A program made the position numbers and the translations under genes. A stretch of 64,000 nt of DNA from Staphylococcus gallinarum (lineage in GTDB: Bacteria; Bacillota; Bacilli; Staphylococcales; Staphylococcaceae), in assembly GCF_000875895.1 (NCBI RefSeq), contig NZ_JXCF01000026.1:203418-267417 (forward strand). Reading direction: 5' to 3'. The first letter of the stretch is position 1, and the number at the start of each line of letters is the position of its first letter. Below the pieces are notes generated by a model. It was not told the DNA's origin and made no database searches. It was given only the letters and a program-made list of their open reading frames with translations. This document shows, piece by piece, positions 19,301-28,829 of the stretch.

Positions 19301-20461
19301 TTACTTGTAATATTGATTAATATAACTTTCTAATCTACGCATACCTTCTTTTAACGCATCTAATTCATATGCATATGAGATACGAACATAGCCTTGTCCA
19401 ATATCAGTAAACGAAGATCCAGGAACCATGGCAACATGTGCCTTTTCCAAGACATCTACACAAAAATCAAAGTCATTGTCAGTGAATTGCTTGATGCTAG
19501 GGAATATATAGAATGCGCCTTCAGGTTTTGCGTCTAATTCAAAACCTAATGTTTCAAGACGTTCGATTAAATAGTCACGACGTTCAATATATGCTTCATT
19601 CATATATTGTGGTGCTTCTAGTCCTTCGTTTAAAGCAGCAATGCATGCTATTTGAGCAGGCACATTTGCACAAATACAATTATATGCGTGCATAAATGTT
19701 AGCTTTTCAATTAAATATTCTGGGCCAATTAAAAAGCCTATACGAATACCTGTTGCTGAGTGTGACTTACTCAGGCCACCAATTAATAATAATTGGTCGC
19801 GTAATTGGGTGAATTGAGCAAATGATGTATGTTCTCCAGAAAATGTATTTTCAGCATAAATTTCATCACTAATTATAAATATTTCCTTGTCTTGTAAGGA
19901 CTGAGCTAAAGCTTCCACTTCATTATAACTTAATGTGACACCAGTTGGATTGGTTGGATAATTTAGCAAAATGGCTTTTGTATTTTGGGTTATATGTGAT
20001 TCTATTAATTCTGGAGTTAATTTGAAGCTACTTTCCGTAGTATCAATAAAGACCGGAATACCGCCTAAAGTTTGAATTAATGGTATGTAACCAGCATATA
20101 CAGGACCAGGAATTAAAATTTCATCCCCTTGATTTATAATGCTTCTTAATGCCGTATCTAAAGCTTCACTAGCACCATTTGTAATAATTATTTCCTCTGG
20201 ATCATATGTAAAATGATAACGTTGCTCGAAATATTTACTAACACTCGTTCGAGTTTCTAGTAATCCTTTATTGTGCGAATAAGTCGTCTTATTCTCTTTA
20301 ATTGCATTAATATAGGCATCCTTAACTACTTTTGGCATTGGAAAGTCAGGTTGGCCAATGGTTAAGTTAATACAATCATCGATATGTTTCATGCGATTTG
20401 AGAATTGACGTATACTTGGTGCCTTTAAAAATTTTGAGTTTTCATTTAAAGATAATTTCAT
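19301..20461 (-). CDS. patA: Class I/II PLP-dependent aminotransferase (PatA type)
   Basis: The 386-residue fold-type I aminotransferase has ITNGASEALDTALR for the cofactor phosphate, LLNYPTNPTGVTLS, ISDEIYAENTFSG and the PLP lysine in GGLSKSHSATGIRIGF, with the closing Arg in GQGYVRISYA. It is usually annotated as N-acetyl-LL-diaminopimelate aminotransferase or PatA; substrate specificity cannot be read. GAGGTGG precedes the ATG, and a 95-base hairpin ends just before that ribosome site. Confidence 0.85.
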   Translation of the reverse strand: MKLSLNENSKFLKAPSIRQFSNRMKHIDDCINLTIGQPDFPMPKVVKDAYINAIKENKTTYSHNKGLLETRTSVSKYFEQRYHFTYDPEEIIITNGASEALDTALRSIINQGDEILIPGPVYAGYIPLIQTLGGIPVFIDTTESSFKLTPELIESHITQNTKAILLNYPTNPTGVTLSYNEVEALAQSLQDKEIFIISDEIYAENTFSGEHTSFAQFTQLRDQLLLIGGLSKSHSATGIRIGFLIGPEYLIEKLTFMHAYNCICANVPAQIACIAALNEGLEAPQYMNEAYIERRDYLIERLETLGFELDAKPEGAFYIFPSIKQFTDNDFDFCVDVLEKAHVAMVPGSSFTDIGQGYVRISYAYELDALKEGMRRLESYINQYYK

Positions 20462-20477
20462 TTATATTCCACCTCAA

Positions 20478-20573
20478 GAAAAAATACCGAATTGTAATCA
20501 TATGTATGATTGTCGATACATTGTAAAGTATGTCTATCATAACATATTTGAAATAATTACAATTCAGTATTTT
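20478..20573 (-). other. Long AT-rich hairpin between the acyltransferase gene and patA
   Basis: Arms at 20481-20498 and 20556-20573 match at 17 of 18 positions. Inside, ATATGTATGAT and ATCATAACATAT pair with one bulge. On the minus strand the structure ends in a run of six T and is then followed by the patA ribosome site. It could be the terminator of the upstream acyltransferase gene, an attenuator of patA, or a double operator containing TTGTAAT/ATTACAA words. Confidence 0.6.
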
Positions 20574-20577
20574 AAAA

Positions 20578-21582
20578 TTAACCCTTAAAGTTAGAAGGGG
20601 ATTGTAAATTGATTATTGGGTTTGTCCATTTTGTTACAAACCGCGTAGATAATATAAAAACTATAAGTGTTGTAACTAAGACTAAATATACATAAGTAAG
20701 TGTTGAAATATCATCTTTAAATGGATATATTTTGTATCCACGTAGAACGCCTATAACTAAACCATGTAGTAAGTAAATATACATGGTTCTTTTACCTATG
20801 TATGTAAAGAATCTTTTTGTTTTAGGTACTAATATTAAAAATGAAAACATTGTAATTAATATTACAAAGTATAAAAGCAATCTTTTAACTGGACTATATA
20901 AATCTTGCTTACCTTCCAAAGAGATATATGGTGAATCTCCGAGTAACCAATCAGAATTGATAGGGTGAAGGTAATAAATTGTAAAGAACCCAGCCAATAC
21001 AAGTAACGCTATTGGTATGAATTTTTTATTTCTAAATAGTTTAGTATGTTCAAATTTAAATAAGTAGCCCAAATAGAAAATTGGGAAGAACATAATTGTT
21101 CTTGAAAAACTCAAATACGTATCAATATCGTCTGAGTATCCGGCAAATAGAGATACAATAATTGCTATCGGTAAAACAATGTATGATTTATATTCTTTTA
21201 CTATTACTAAAATAACATGGAAGAAAAATAGTGTGAGCAAGAACCATAATGCAAATACTGGATCAAATGGATCCATACTAACACTGTCTTCTTTGCCAGT
21301 TAAAAAGTAATATATCGAAAAGAATGCAAAGAATATAAAGTATGGAATTAATAGTTTTTTTGATACTTTTTCAATATATCTACCTTCACCAGCTTTTTTG
21401 GCAAAGTATCCTGATATAAATAAAAAACCAGGCATATGGAAGCTATATATTGTCAGATATAAAGATGATAAAAAACGACTTTCACCAGAATATGGTTGTA
21501 ATAAATGACCGAATACGACGAGGAAAATCAATAACGCTCTTGCATTGTCAAAGAAGTAATCCCTGTTTTTTAATTGATTCAT
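20578..21582 (-). CDS. Acyltransferase-3-like multipass membrane protein
   Basis: The 334-residue protein has about ten hydrophobic segments and the family start RDYFFDNARALLIFLVVFGH, where the His is the proposed catalytic residue, followed by YSFHMPGFLFISGYF and IGKRTMYIYLLHGL. Such proteins O-acetylate cell-wall or surface polysaccharides (OatA and IcaC relatives); no C-terminal SGNH domain is present. Two ATGs are adjacent after GGAG; the second gives better spacing. It is divergent from atlR. Confidence 0.8.
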   Translation of the reverse strand: MNQLKNRDYFFDNARALLIFLVVFGHLLQPYSGESRFLSSLYLTIYSFHMPGFLFISGYFAKKAGEGRYIEKVSKKLLIPYFIFFAFFSIYYFLTGKEDSVSMDPFDPVFALWFLLTLFFFHVILVIVKEYKSYIVLPIAIIVSLFAGYSDDIDTYLSFSRTIMFFPIFYLGYLFKFEHTKLFRNKKFIPIALLVLAGFFTIYYLHPINSDWLLGDSPYISLEGKQDLYSPVKRLLLYFVILITMFSFLILVPKTKRFFTYIGKRTMYIYLLHGLVIGVLRGYKIYPFKDDISTLTYVYLVLVTTLIVFILSTRFVTKWTNPIINLQSPSNFKG

Positions 21583-21780
21583 CATGATTCTCCTTTTGTT
21601 TACTCTGTAGAAATTAAATACTACTGTTACTAATTTATTATAAAATGAATGGGTTATGCAACGAAATAGGTCACATTGTAGATTTTTATTGTATATATAC
21701 CCGAATAACATTATAATATTATAGAATAAAATAATTAAATATATAGATAGATAACAACTAAATAGTGGAGATGAAACAAC

Positions 21781-22200
21781 ATGTATAAACAGCTAGAACA
21801 ATTAATCACATTAACAAGCAATGATTTAAACTTGGTAAGTAGACGCTTTGGTCAGCGTACAGATTTAACATCAGAGCAATTAGAAATGTTAAGAATCTTA
21901 TATAGTTATGATGTATTATCGCAATATGATCTTACGATGAAAATTAACAAAGAACAATCCATTGTATCGAGATGGATAAAGAAGTTATGTAATATGGGTT
22001 ATATTACTAGTAAACAATCAAGTCGTGATTTAAGATGTAAAGATTTAACGTTAACGGATGAAGCTAAAGCATTAGTACGACAAATCAATGAAGTACGCGT
22101 TGCTTTAATAGAAGCACGTTGTCAAAACTTAACAGCAGTGGATATAGAAAATTTAAATGCATTACTCAATAAGTTAAATGTCCATCATGCTCATATTTAG
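21781..22200 (+). CDS. atlR: MarR-type repressor AtlR
   Basis: The 139-residue helix-turn-helix protein of the MarR/Sar type has LSQYDLTMKINKEQSIVSRWIKKLCNMGYI as its DNA-reading region (about residues 55-85) and a short wing (QSSRDLRCKDLTLTDEAKAL). It lies next to and convergent with atl. In S. aureus the gene in this position encodes AtlR, which represses the autolysin gene; assignment rests on position and family. GGAG lies upstream of the ATG with longer than usual spacing. Confidence 0.8.
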   Translation: MYKQLEQLITLTSNDLNLVSRRFGQRTDLTSEQLEMLRILYSYDVLSQYDLTMKINKEQSIVSRWIKKLCNMGYITSKQSSRDLRCKDLTLTDEAKALVRQINEVRVALIEARCQNLTAVDIENLNALLNKLNVHHAHI

Positions 22201-22235
22201 TTGATCTATTTGTAATAAGTCTTAAATTAAAAATT

Positions 22236-22277
22236 AAAGAGAACATGAATCCTTGTAGTAGGATACATGTTCTCTTT
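22236..22277. terminator. Bidirectional terminator between atlR and atl
   Basis: AAAGAGAACATG...ATCC pairs with GGAT...CATGTTCTCTTT, with A-rich and T-rich flanks, between convergent genes. Confidence 0.92.
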
Positions 22278-22312
22278 ATTTAGTTTGTCATAAATTTTAT
22301 GAAATTGAAGCT

Positions 22313-25300
22313 TTATTTATAAGTGTTTACATCAAAGTATTTACCTACTTTGTCCATTGAATCATAGAATGATTTAATTCTTGTAGCATTATGTTTGGCC
22401 CAAGCAACGTCTGTTGCATATTGGTGTACACCAGGATTATCAGGGTTCCAACGCATTTTATATAATGTGTTTTGTCCTTGATTGATATAAGAGCTTGCGA
22501 TAAATTGTGCACCACCGACAATCGCTTTCTTAACTGAGTCCCAACCGTTATTTTTAGCAGTAATAAAGCCTTGCTTAACAGCATCGTGATCAACAGCGCC
22601 AATACCAAACATATTATAATATTTAGTAGGTTGGTTTGTAACTACTTTATTATTCACGACGTTGCCACCATTAGCTAGGGTAGATGTACCGTTACCAGTT
22701 TCTAATAAGGCATGTGAAATTAAATACACTTCATTGATATTATTTTCTTTAGCAGCTTGACTAAATGCAGCACCTTGACCTTCTAAGATACCTTTACCAA
22801 CTAATAGTTTATTTAAATCTGTTGCATTAATATTTTGAGCTTTATCTAAACGTAAGAATTGGTATTTTTGAGTTGCATCTTTAACTAATTTGTTTGAATC
22901 CATCGCTGATTTGATTTCAGCAGAAGTTGCATCTTCCCATTTACCTGGTACGCGTTGGATTTGTGGTTTTGTATTTAGACCTTTTTGTAGCGCAACAGCT
23001 TGATCTAAAGTCATTCCAGTTGCATAGTATTTTACAAGTTCTTTGCGTAAATCAGCTGCTTTAATCCATACCGTTTTACCATTCGATAACTTACCATGAT
23101 ACCAAGTAATACCATTAATTGTTTGTTGTTCAAATACATCAAAGATACCTTCATAGAAGTCTCTTAATGAACCAGCACCTTTAGTAGCAGTAGGGTCTAA
23201 GTAATATTGGCCATTTTCATTATAGATAATGTAGTCATATTTGAGTGGTGTAGGGTTGCTTTGAGTTGTTGCTTGGTTTAAATCTTTAGCAGCAATCCAG
23301 CCTGTCTTGTTGTTTACATTTCCATAAATATATTCATCTTTATCAACAAATAATGATTTCGATGCATTAAATTTATTGTTACCAACTTTGTTTAAAGTAT
23401 CAATTTGTTGTGCCTTTGTACCCCAAGGAATCGCATATAGACCATTGTTTGTAGGTTTAATTGTATATTGACCTTTTTTAGCTTCTGCCTTAGTTAAATT
23501 ACGCGTATTAATATCTTTAGTGTTAACCCAACCGATAGGTGTTTTTTGGTTTGTATTCTGAATTAATACATACGTATTATCGCCTTGAGTACGTTGCTTT
23601 GAAATCGTGTATGTCTTACCTGAGAATTTAGAAGCATCTTTACCTTGCTCATCAAATACTGTTGTCTTGATTCCAGAATTTTGCGTATTTAATTGACCAA
23701 TTTTGCTTACATTTGTTGTTTTATTTACAGTGTTGTTTGCTTTTGTAGCTTCTTTAACTTGGATATCTTTAGTAAGCATCCAACCCATATTTGTATTCGT
23801 CTTATTATCTGTAATTAAGTAAAATTGTTTACTACCTAGTGCAGCTTTTTTACTTAGTTTAAATGTTTTACCATTAACGTATGATTTTTGTACACCTTGC
23901 TTATCATAAACAGATGTATAAACACCGCTATTTGTTTTATTAACTGTACCTTGTTGGTTTGTTAGGTTAGTTACAACTAATTTATTTGTATCAGTAGAAG
24001 GGGTTGTAGTACTGTTTGATGTTAATTTACTTAAACTTACCCATCCAGATACTTTATTAACTGTGCCATAAAGGTAGTTTGTTTTGCCAATTTGTTGTTG
24101 TTTCGTTGCTTTAAATGTTTGTGCAGATTTACCAGATACTGTGCCTACCTTTTGTGAACTTGTTCCCCAAGGTACGCTGTAAAGAACTTCGCCTGGTTTT
24201 ATCTTGTAGCTCTTATTAATTTTAGCAACTGATTTTGCAGTGTTATAATTCACATCATTTTGTTTAACCCAACCAATTAAATTACCTTTATTATAATCTG
24301 ATACTAAATAGTATTTTTCTTGGCCTAGAGTAGCTGTTTTTGTAACTTTTAAGGTTTGGTTTGTACGGTTTGTTGCTTTACCATTTTTGTCATATACAGT
24401 TGTGTAGACGCCATTGTTTTTACTATTGATACGTCCTACACCGCTATTTGTCTTAACGGATAATTGTCCTGTTTTAGGTGTGTCATCTGTGTTCGTACTA
24501 CCACTATTATTTGATGATGTAGTACCCCAATCCGCAGCTTGACCAGTTTGGATTAAATACTTTTCATATATTAAATCATATAATTCATCATAACTGTAAT
24601 TGTGCGCTGCTAAATAACCATGAGGGTCACTGTGATCCGTGCCACCTAAATAAGTACTTACAGCTTTGTGTGTCCACACTGTTCCAGCACCATCATATTC
24701 AGCGCTATCAGGTTTCAAACCATAGTAACGTAAATTAGTTGCGGCATAATCAGCATAGTTATTGATAGAGCGTGCAAATGAATCATAATCATGTGTGTGT
24801 ACTAATTCAACATGAATGAAACGTTCGTTAGCAGGAGCACCTGCACCCCAAGCTAAATAATCTGTATTCGCAGTTTCAATAATTCTATTACCGTCAACAT
24901 ACGCATGAACGAAAGCACTATTGTAATTATTCTTCATATAGTTAACTTCGCCAGTAATTGTTGAATTATCATTTGCTGTATCATGCATAACGATTCCTTC
25001 AGGTTTACCATAGCGATAGTTATATTGTGGTAAATAACTAGCAATATCTTGTTCATAATTTGGTGCCGTAAAGTTATTTTTACGGATATAATTATTGATT
25101 GATGAATTGACTTGTGGTGTATATCTTTGCAATGTTGACTTAGTAGTTGCTTCTTTTTTAACTGCAGCACGTGTAGTTGTAGCTTGTGAAGTATTCGCAG
25201 TGTAATTAGCAGTTCTTAACATAGGTGTTACATCAGATGTAGTGTCTTCATCTGTGTCGTTGTTTGATGCTACTGCTACCTTTCTTGCAACTGGTTCAGT

Positions 25301-26305
25301 AGTTGTAGTTTGCTCATTTGACTCTAAAGCATTGTCTGTTGAATCTGATTTAGTAGCTACTGCAACAGCGCCATCTTCATGATTAGTTTCTAATGCACTG
25401 TTGTTATCATTAGTGTCTTGAGTTGAAGCTGTTGAATCAGCACTATCTTTAACTTGATTCGCGTTTACTGTTGAATCACTAGAAATTTGCTCATCAGTAG
25501 TATTATCATCTTGTTTCTTTGCTGATGTATCCTCTTCATTATCATCTGATTTCACTTCATTTGTTGAAGTAGAAGCTTGATCAGAATTAGCATCACTCTC
25601 TTGTGTTGCAACATTACTGTTTGATGTAGTTGGAGCTTCGTCTTGTTGTGTTGCTTCAACATTAGTGTTATTTGTATCAAGTTGTGCTGACTGTTCAGTT
25701 GTATCTTCAGTACTTTGTTGTTCATTAACTGAGCTTTCTGAAGTATTGCTGTTAGTTGTCGCATCTTCAGTTGCATTTGAGTCTTGAGACTTCATATCTT
25801 GAGATTCAGCAGATGAATTCTCTTGAGTGGTTGTATGATCAGCTGTTGTTTCATCTTTAGAAGACATATCTTCTTGAGTTGAGCTTTCATCGTTAACTTT
25901 AGAATTTTGTTGATCAGCTGTCGCATCTGATTGTTGAGTTGTAACAGCATCAGTTTCTGAATTTGAAGCTGTTTCATTTGTGTATGTATTTGCTTCTTCT
26001 GTTGAGTCGCTGTTTAAATCATCTAGAAGTGCATCATAATTAGATACTTGATCAGCATCTTGTGACTTAACTTGCGTAGGGTCTTGGTAGGCCTGTGTTC
26101 CAGAAATATTAGTTGTTGGTTTACTAATTTCTGCTTGAATTTGCTTACCTTGTTGTTGAGTTTGCTCATCGTTTAACACATTTTTATTTTTTGTTTGATC
26201 TTGTGTATTTTCTGCTGCATGAGCATGATGAGTTGTCAAAGCAGTACCTGCAAACGTAAGTGCTACAATTGATGGTACTTTATAAGTAAACTTTTTATTA
26301 ATCAT
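22313..26305 (-). CDS. atl: Bifunctional autolysin (amidase and glucosaminidase precursor)
   Basis: The 1330-residue secreted precursor has a signal peptide (1-29, ending HAHA-AEN); a Ser/Thr/Asp/Glu/Gln-rich propeptide to about 385; an amidase_2 domain (about 415-590) with zinc ligands in MHDTAND and DHSDPHGYL; GW cell-wall-binding modules (about 605-1075); and a glucosaminidase domain (about 1085-1330) with the catalytic Glu in ISHALLETGNG. It cleaves MurNAc-L-Ala and GlcNAc bonds to separate daughter cells, and in staphylococci it promotes attachment and biofilm. Five GW modules are readable instead of six: the second b-type module is missing. The propeptide is about twice that of S. aureus Atl. 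GGGG lies eight bases before the ATG. Confidence 0.95.
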   Translation of the reverse strand: MINKKFTYKVPSIVALTFAGTALTTHHAHAAENTQDQTKNKNVLNDEQTQQQGKQIQAEISKPTTNISGTQAYQDPTQVKSQDADQVSNYDALLDDLNSDSTEEANTYTNETASNSETDAVTTQQSDATADQQNSKVNDESSTQEDMSSKDETTADHTTTQENSSAESQDMKSQDSNATEDATTNSNTSESSVNEQQSTEDTTEQSAQLDTNNTNVEATQQDEAPTTSNSNVATQESDANSDQASTSTNEVKSDDNEEDTSAKKQDDNTTDEQISSDSTVNANQVKDSADSTASTQDTNDNNSALETNHEDGAVAVATKSDSTDNALESNEQTTTTEPVARKVAVASNNDTDEDTTSDVTPMLRTANYTANTSQATTTRAAVKKEATTKSTLQRYTPQVNSSINNYIRKNNFTAPNYEQDIASYLPQYNYRYGKPEGIVMHDTANDNSTITGEVNYMKNNYNSAFVHAYVDGNRIIETANTDYLAWGAGAPANERFIHVELVHTHDYDSFARSINNYADYAATNLRYYGLKPDSAEYDGAGTVWTHKAVSTYLGGTDHSDPHGYLAAHNYSYDELYDLIYEKYLIQTGQAADWGTTSSNNSGSTNTDDTPKTGQLSVKTNSGVGRINSKNNGVYTTVYDKNGKATNRTNQTLKVTKTATLGQEKYYLVSDYNKGNLIGWVKQNDVNYNTAKSVAKINKSYKIKPGEVLYSVPWGTSSQKVGTVSGKSAQTFKATKQQQIGKTNYLYGTVNKVSGWVSLSKLTSNSTTTPSTDTNKLVVTNLTNQQGTVNKTNSGVYTSVYDKQGVQKSYVNGKTFKLSKKAALGSKQFYLITDNKTNTNMGWMLTKDIQVKEATKANNTVNKTTNVSKIGQLNTQNSGIKTTVFDEQGKDASKFSGKTYTISKQRTQGDNTYVLIQNTNQKTPIGWVNTKDINTRNLTKAEAKKGQYTIKPTNNGLYAIPWGTKAQQIDTLNKVGNNKFNASKSLFVDKDEYIYGNVNNKTGWIAAKDLNQATTQSNPTPLKYDYIIYNENGQYYLDPTATKGAGSLRDFYEGIFDVFEQQTINGITWYHGKLSNGKTVWIKAADLRKELVKYYATGMTLDQAVALQKGLNTKPQIQRVPGKWEDATSAEIKSAMDSNKLVKDATQKYQFLRLDKAQNINATDLNKLLVGKGILEGQGAAFSQAAKENNINEVYLISHALLETGNGTSTLANGGNVVNNKVVTNQPTKYYNMFGIGAVDHDAVKQGFITAKNNGWDSVKKAIVGGAQFIASSYINQGQNTLYKMRWNPDNPGVHQYATDVAWAKHNATRIKSFYDSMDKVGKYFDVNTYK

Positions 26306-26431
26306 TAAACTGCCCCTTTAACAAAATTATTTAGTGTCATTATAATACGTCTAAAGTATGAGTTGTTTAATTTCATCATTTTGTAATATAAAATTAATCT
26401 TATTCAATGTCGGATAATTAAGAAAATATTA

Positions 26432-26455
26432 ATTAAAGCGTTATAACGCTTTAAT
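26432..26455. promoter_or_regulatory. Perfect 24-bp palindrome upstream of atl
   Basis: ATTAAAGCGTTATAACGCTTTAAT style sequence: twelve bases (ATTAAAGCGTTA) followed by their exact inverse. It lies about 130 bases before the atl start, and TATAAT on the minus strand lies about 90 bases nearer the gene. No run of T follows, so it looks more like an operator than a terminator. AtlR is the obvious candidate ligand. Confidence 0.55.
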
Positions 26456-26533
26456 AATATATTGTTATAAAATTACACTATATTAAATATTACAAATGAT
26501 AAATGAAGTTTAAATGTAATTCTTAGATTAAGT

Positions 26534-26959
26534 TTATTTTATAGATTTTTTCATGGCGATATGTTCAATACCTTCTTCCAAAAATACTGAACCATATGAA
26601 AGATAACCTATTGATTCATAAAATGCTTGAGCGTGACATTGTGCATTAAGTTTAACTGTATCGTAACCTTCATCAACAGTGGCATGTTCTATGGCTTGCA
26701 TGAGTTGTTTGCCATACCCGTGTTTACGGTACTGCTTTAGAATAGCTACACGTTCTATCTTCGCCACATTATCTACATTTCTAAAGCGAGCTGTCGCAAA
26801 AGGGGTTCCGTGTTGGTCGTATCCAATAATATGTGTGGCGATGGTTTCAAATTCATCTATTTCATTATCAATAGGTACGCCTTGTTCTTCTACAAAAACC
26901 TCTTTTCTAATGTCTAACGCATCATTCATCATTTTCTCGTTTCTTACAATTTCAAACAT
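26534..26959 (-). CDS. GNAT-family acetyltransferase (ElaA/YjcF-like)
   Basis: The 141-residue protein has the family start with RKEVFVEEQGVPIDNEIDEF, the substrate strand TPFATARFR, the acetyl-CoA loop LKQYRKHGYGKQLMQ and a C-terminal HAQAFYESIGYL motif. The substrate is unknown. AGGAG lies nine bases before the ATG. It is on the same strand as atl but 228 bases upstream, so it is probably separate. Confidence 0.85.
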   Translation of the reverse strand: MFEIVRNEKMMNDALDIRKEVFVEEQGVPIDNEIDEFETIATHIIGYDQHGTPFATARFRNVDNVAKIERVAILKQYRKHGYGKQLMQAIEHATVDEGYDTVKLNAQCHAQAFYESIGYLSYGSVFLEEGIEHIAMKKSIK

Positions 26960-26984
26960 ATTTTTATCTCCTGACTTGTGATTA

Positions 26985-27017
26985 TTAAAAAAACCCTACC
27001 GTTTATACGATAGGGTA
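26985..27017 (-). terminator. Terminator after the DUF2538 gene
   Basis: On the minus strand ACCCTATCGT and ACGGTAGGGT pair (one wobble) around ATAA, followed by seven T. Confidence 0.9.
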
Positions 27018-27022
27018 GTAGC

Positions 27023-27496
27023 TTACTGTGCATTTTTTCTAACGATTGCAGTATATTGCCAAAAAATACGCATTTGTGCAATATTCCAATTATTCATTCC
27101 CATTGTATAACCTGATGGTTTGAAAAGATGGACATCTGTTACTTCTAAAGCAGCTGCAATTAAATATTGGATAGGTATACTGATTTGTTTCATTGTTTCT
27201 GTAATACCGTTTTGATCATAAACCCATGTAAATGGCAATTCAGATTCAAACACATCTACTTTATCAAATATTTCTGGAAGGGCAACAATATAACATGCAC
27301 CGTCAACAACTGGATTTTCATCACTATCTTTATAGTAAATACGCAATGCTTCATAATTTTCACGATGTTCATGGTTTACATAGAAAAATTCATTTCTAAA
27401 TAATGCCATATCTTTACTGTGAATCAATTGTTGTTCTAAAACATTGAACATCCCATTAACGTGTGCAAGTTTTTCATATGTTTTTCGCGACATCAT
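27023..27496 (-). CDS. DUF2538-family protein
   Basis: The 157-residue soluble protein has no signal peptide and no recognised catalytic motif. Its start (MSRKTYEKLAHVNGMFNVLE) and end (MNNWNIAQMRIFWQYTAIV) fit the DUF2538 family, found mainly in staphylococci. The function is unknown. AAAGGAG lies before two adjacent ATG codons. Its start is 19 bases after the lcpB stop, so it is probably in an operon with lcpB and may serve the cell envelope. Confidence 0.75.
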   Translation of the reverse strand: MMSRKTYEKLAHVNGMFNVLEQQLIHSKDMALFRNEFFYVNHEHRENYEALRIYYKDSDENPVVDGACYIVALPEIFDKVDVFESELPFTWVYDQNGITETMKQISIPIQYLIAAALEVTDVHLFKPSGYTMGMNNWNIAQMRIFWQYTAIVRKNAQ

Positions 27497-27515
27497 TTGA
27501 GCTCCTTTCTACAGA

Positions 27516-28829
27516 TTAATATTGGTTAGTAGGCACGTCTCCGGTAGGCGCTTGTTGTGAAGGTTCTGCGGATGGTGCCTGTTGTTGATTTACATCATTT
27601 TGCTGTTGTTGGTTAGCGTCTTGTTGTTGGTCAACGTCACTTTGTTGAGAATTTGATTGATCTTGACTTGAGTCATATTGTTGGCTGGTATTGTCTTGTG
27701 TTGAATCAGGCGACTCAGTAGAATTATTTTGTTCGGTAGATGTTGAATCTTGTTGATTGTCACTATCATCTGAGCTATCGTTTTGATTTTTACGCAATAA
27801 GCTCTTATCAATTTCTGTCTGTGGTACGAGTGTACCATAAAAATCTTTCACACGTTTATTTAAAAAGTCATCTTTATCTTTAATTTTTGGTAAACCTAAG
27901 TCTTTTCTTAATAAGTTGGATGTACTCATAATACTTTTAAGGCTAGGATTATAATAATAAATACCATCTAAATAATCATCTTCACCTTTAAGTTGCTTAC
28001 TTTTAATATCGATATCATTTTGTAAATATTTAGTTGCTAATGCCTTTACTTCTTTGGAACTAAAATTGTGCTTCGAATTATCTCCGACGATTTGAATGAC
28101 ATCGTCTAATTTATCAAATGAATCTAATTTTTGAGCTTTTGCGAATAATATCTTCAATAAGTCCATTTGTCTTTGACCACGTTTTAAATCAGAGTCATGG
28201 TGTCTTGTTCTAGCTACAGCTAGCGCTTGATCACCATTTAATTTTTGGTAGCCTTTCTTGACTTTAATCTTTCCTGTATCATTCGTGTTTGGTTCATTTA
28301 TATCGTAGGGTACTTTATAGTAAATACCACCAAGTTCATTGACTGCATCTACGAATGCTTCCATATTAATTCTAACGTAATAATCAACTGGAACGTTTAG
28401 TGTTGCTTCTACTGAGTCCATTGAAGCAGTAGGGCCACCGTATGCGTGCGCGTGTGTAATTTTATCGTAGAATCCGACTTTTGGAATATAACTAATTGTG
28501 TCTCGAGGAATGCTTAGCATTCTGATTTGGTTTTTATCTGCATTAAAAGTGGATAAAATCATTGCGTCTGTTCTTGAATGTTCAGTAGTTTGCCCATTTT
28601 TCTCACGCCCACTATTTTCATCGATACCTAAAAATAAAATAGAAACCGGGTCTTTTGAAGGATTCACCTTTTCGCTACGAATATTGGATTGTCGCGAAGA
28701 ATCTCCATTGTTAAATGAATTTTCAAAAGCACCTTGGGATGATTTTAATAAAATAACAGCAAATATTACTGGAACAACTACAAGAATTAAAGATAGAAAT
28801 ATTAAAAAATATTTAAAAAATTTATTCAT
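27516..28829 (-). CDS. lcpB: LytR-CpsA-Psr family cell-wall glycopolymer ligase
   Basis: The 437-residue protein has an N-terminal membrane anchor (residues 5-25) and the LCP domain with MLSIPRDTISYIP, KITHAHAYGG and ARTRHHDSDLKRGQRQ (the Arg/Asp set that binds polyprenyl phosphate). These enzymes attach teichoic acid or capsule to peptidoglycan outside the membrane. The last 85 residues are an Asp/Ser/Gln/Asn-rich disordered tail, longer than I recall for S. aureus LcpB. GGAG lies nine bases before the ATG chosen; the frame extends 11 codons upstream without a ribosome site. Position next to atl and fmtA supports lcpB. Confidence 0.88.
   Translation of the reverse strand: MNKFFKYFLIFLSLILVVVPVIFAVILLKSSQGAFENSFNNGDSSRQSNIRSEKVNPSKDPVSILFLGIDENSGREKNGQTTEHSRTDAMILSTFNADKNQIRMLSIPRDTISYIPKVGFYDKITHAHAYGGPTASMDSVEATLNVPVDYYVRINMEAFVDAVNELGGIYYKVPYDINEPNTNDTGKIKVKKGYQKLNGDQALAVARTRHHDSDLKRGQRQMDLLKILFAKAQKLDSFDKLDDVIQIVGDNSKHNFSSKEVKALATKYLQNDIDIKSKQLKGEDDYLDGIYYYNPSLKSIMSTSNLLRKDLGLPKIKDKDDFLNKRVKDFYGTLVPQTEIDKSLLRKNQNDSSDDSDNQQDSTSTEQNNSTESPDSTQDNTSQQYDSSQDQSNSQQSDVDQQQDANQQQQNDVNQQQAPSAEPSQQAPTGDVPTNQY

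Noticed and set aside
25552..25977. Gln- and Leu-rich frames overlapping the atl propeptide
   Set aside because: They are out-of-frame readings of the low-complexity Ser/Thr/Gln/Asp repeat DNA.
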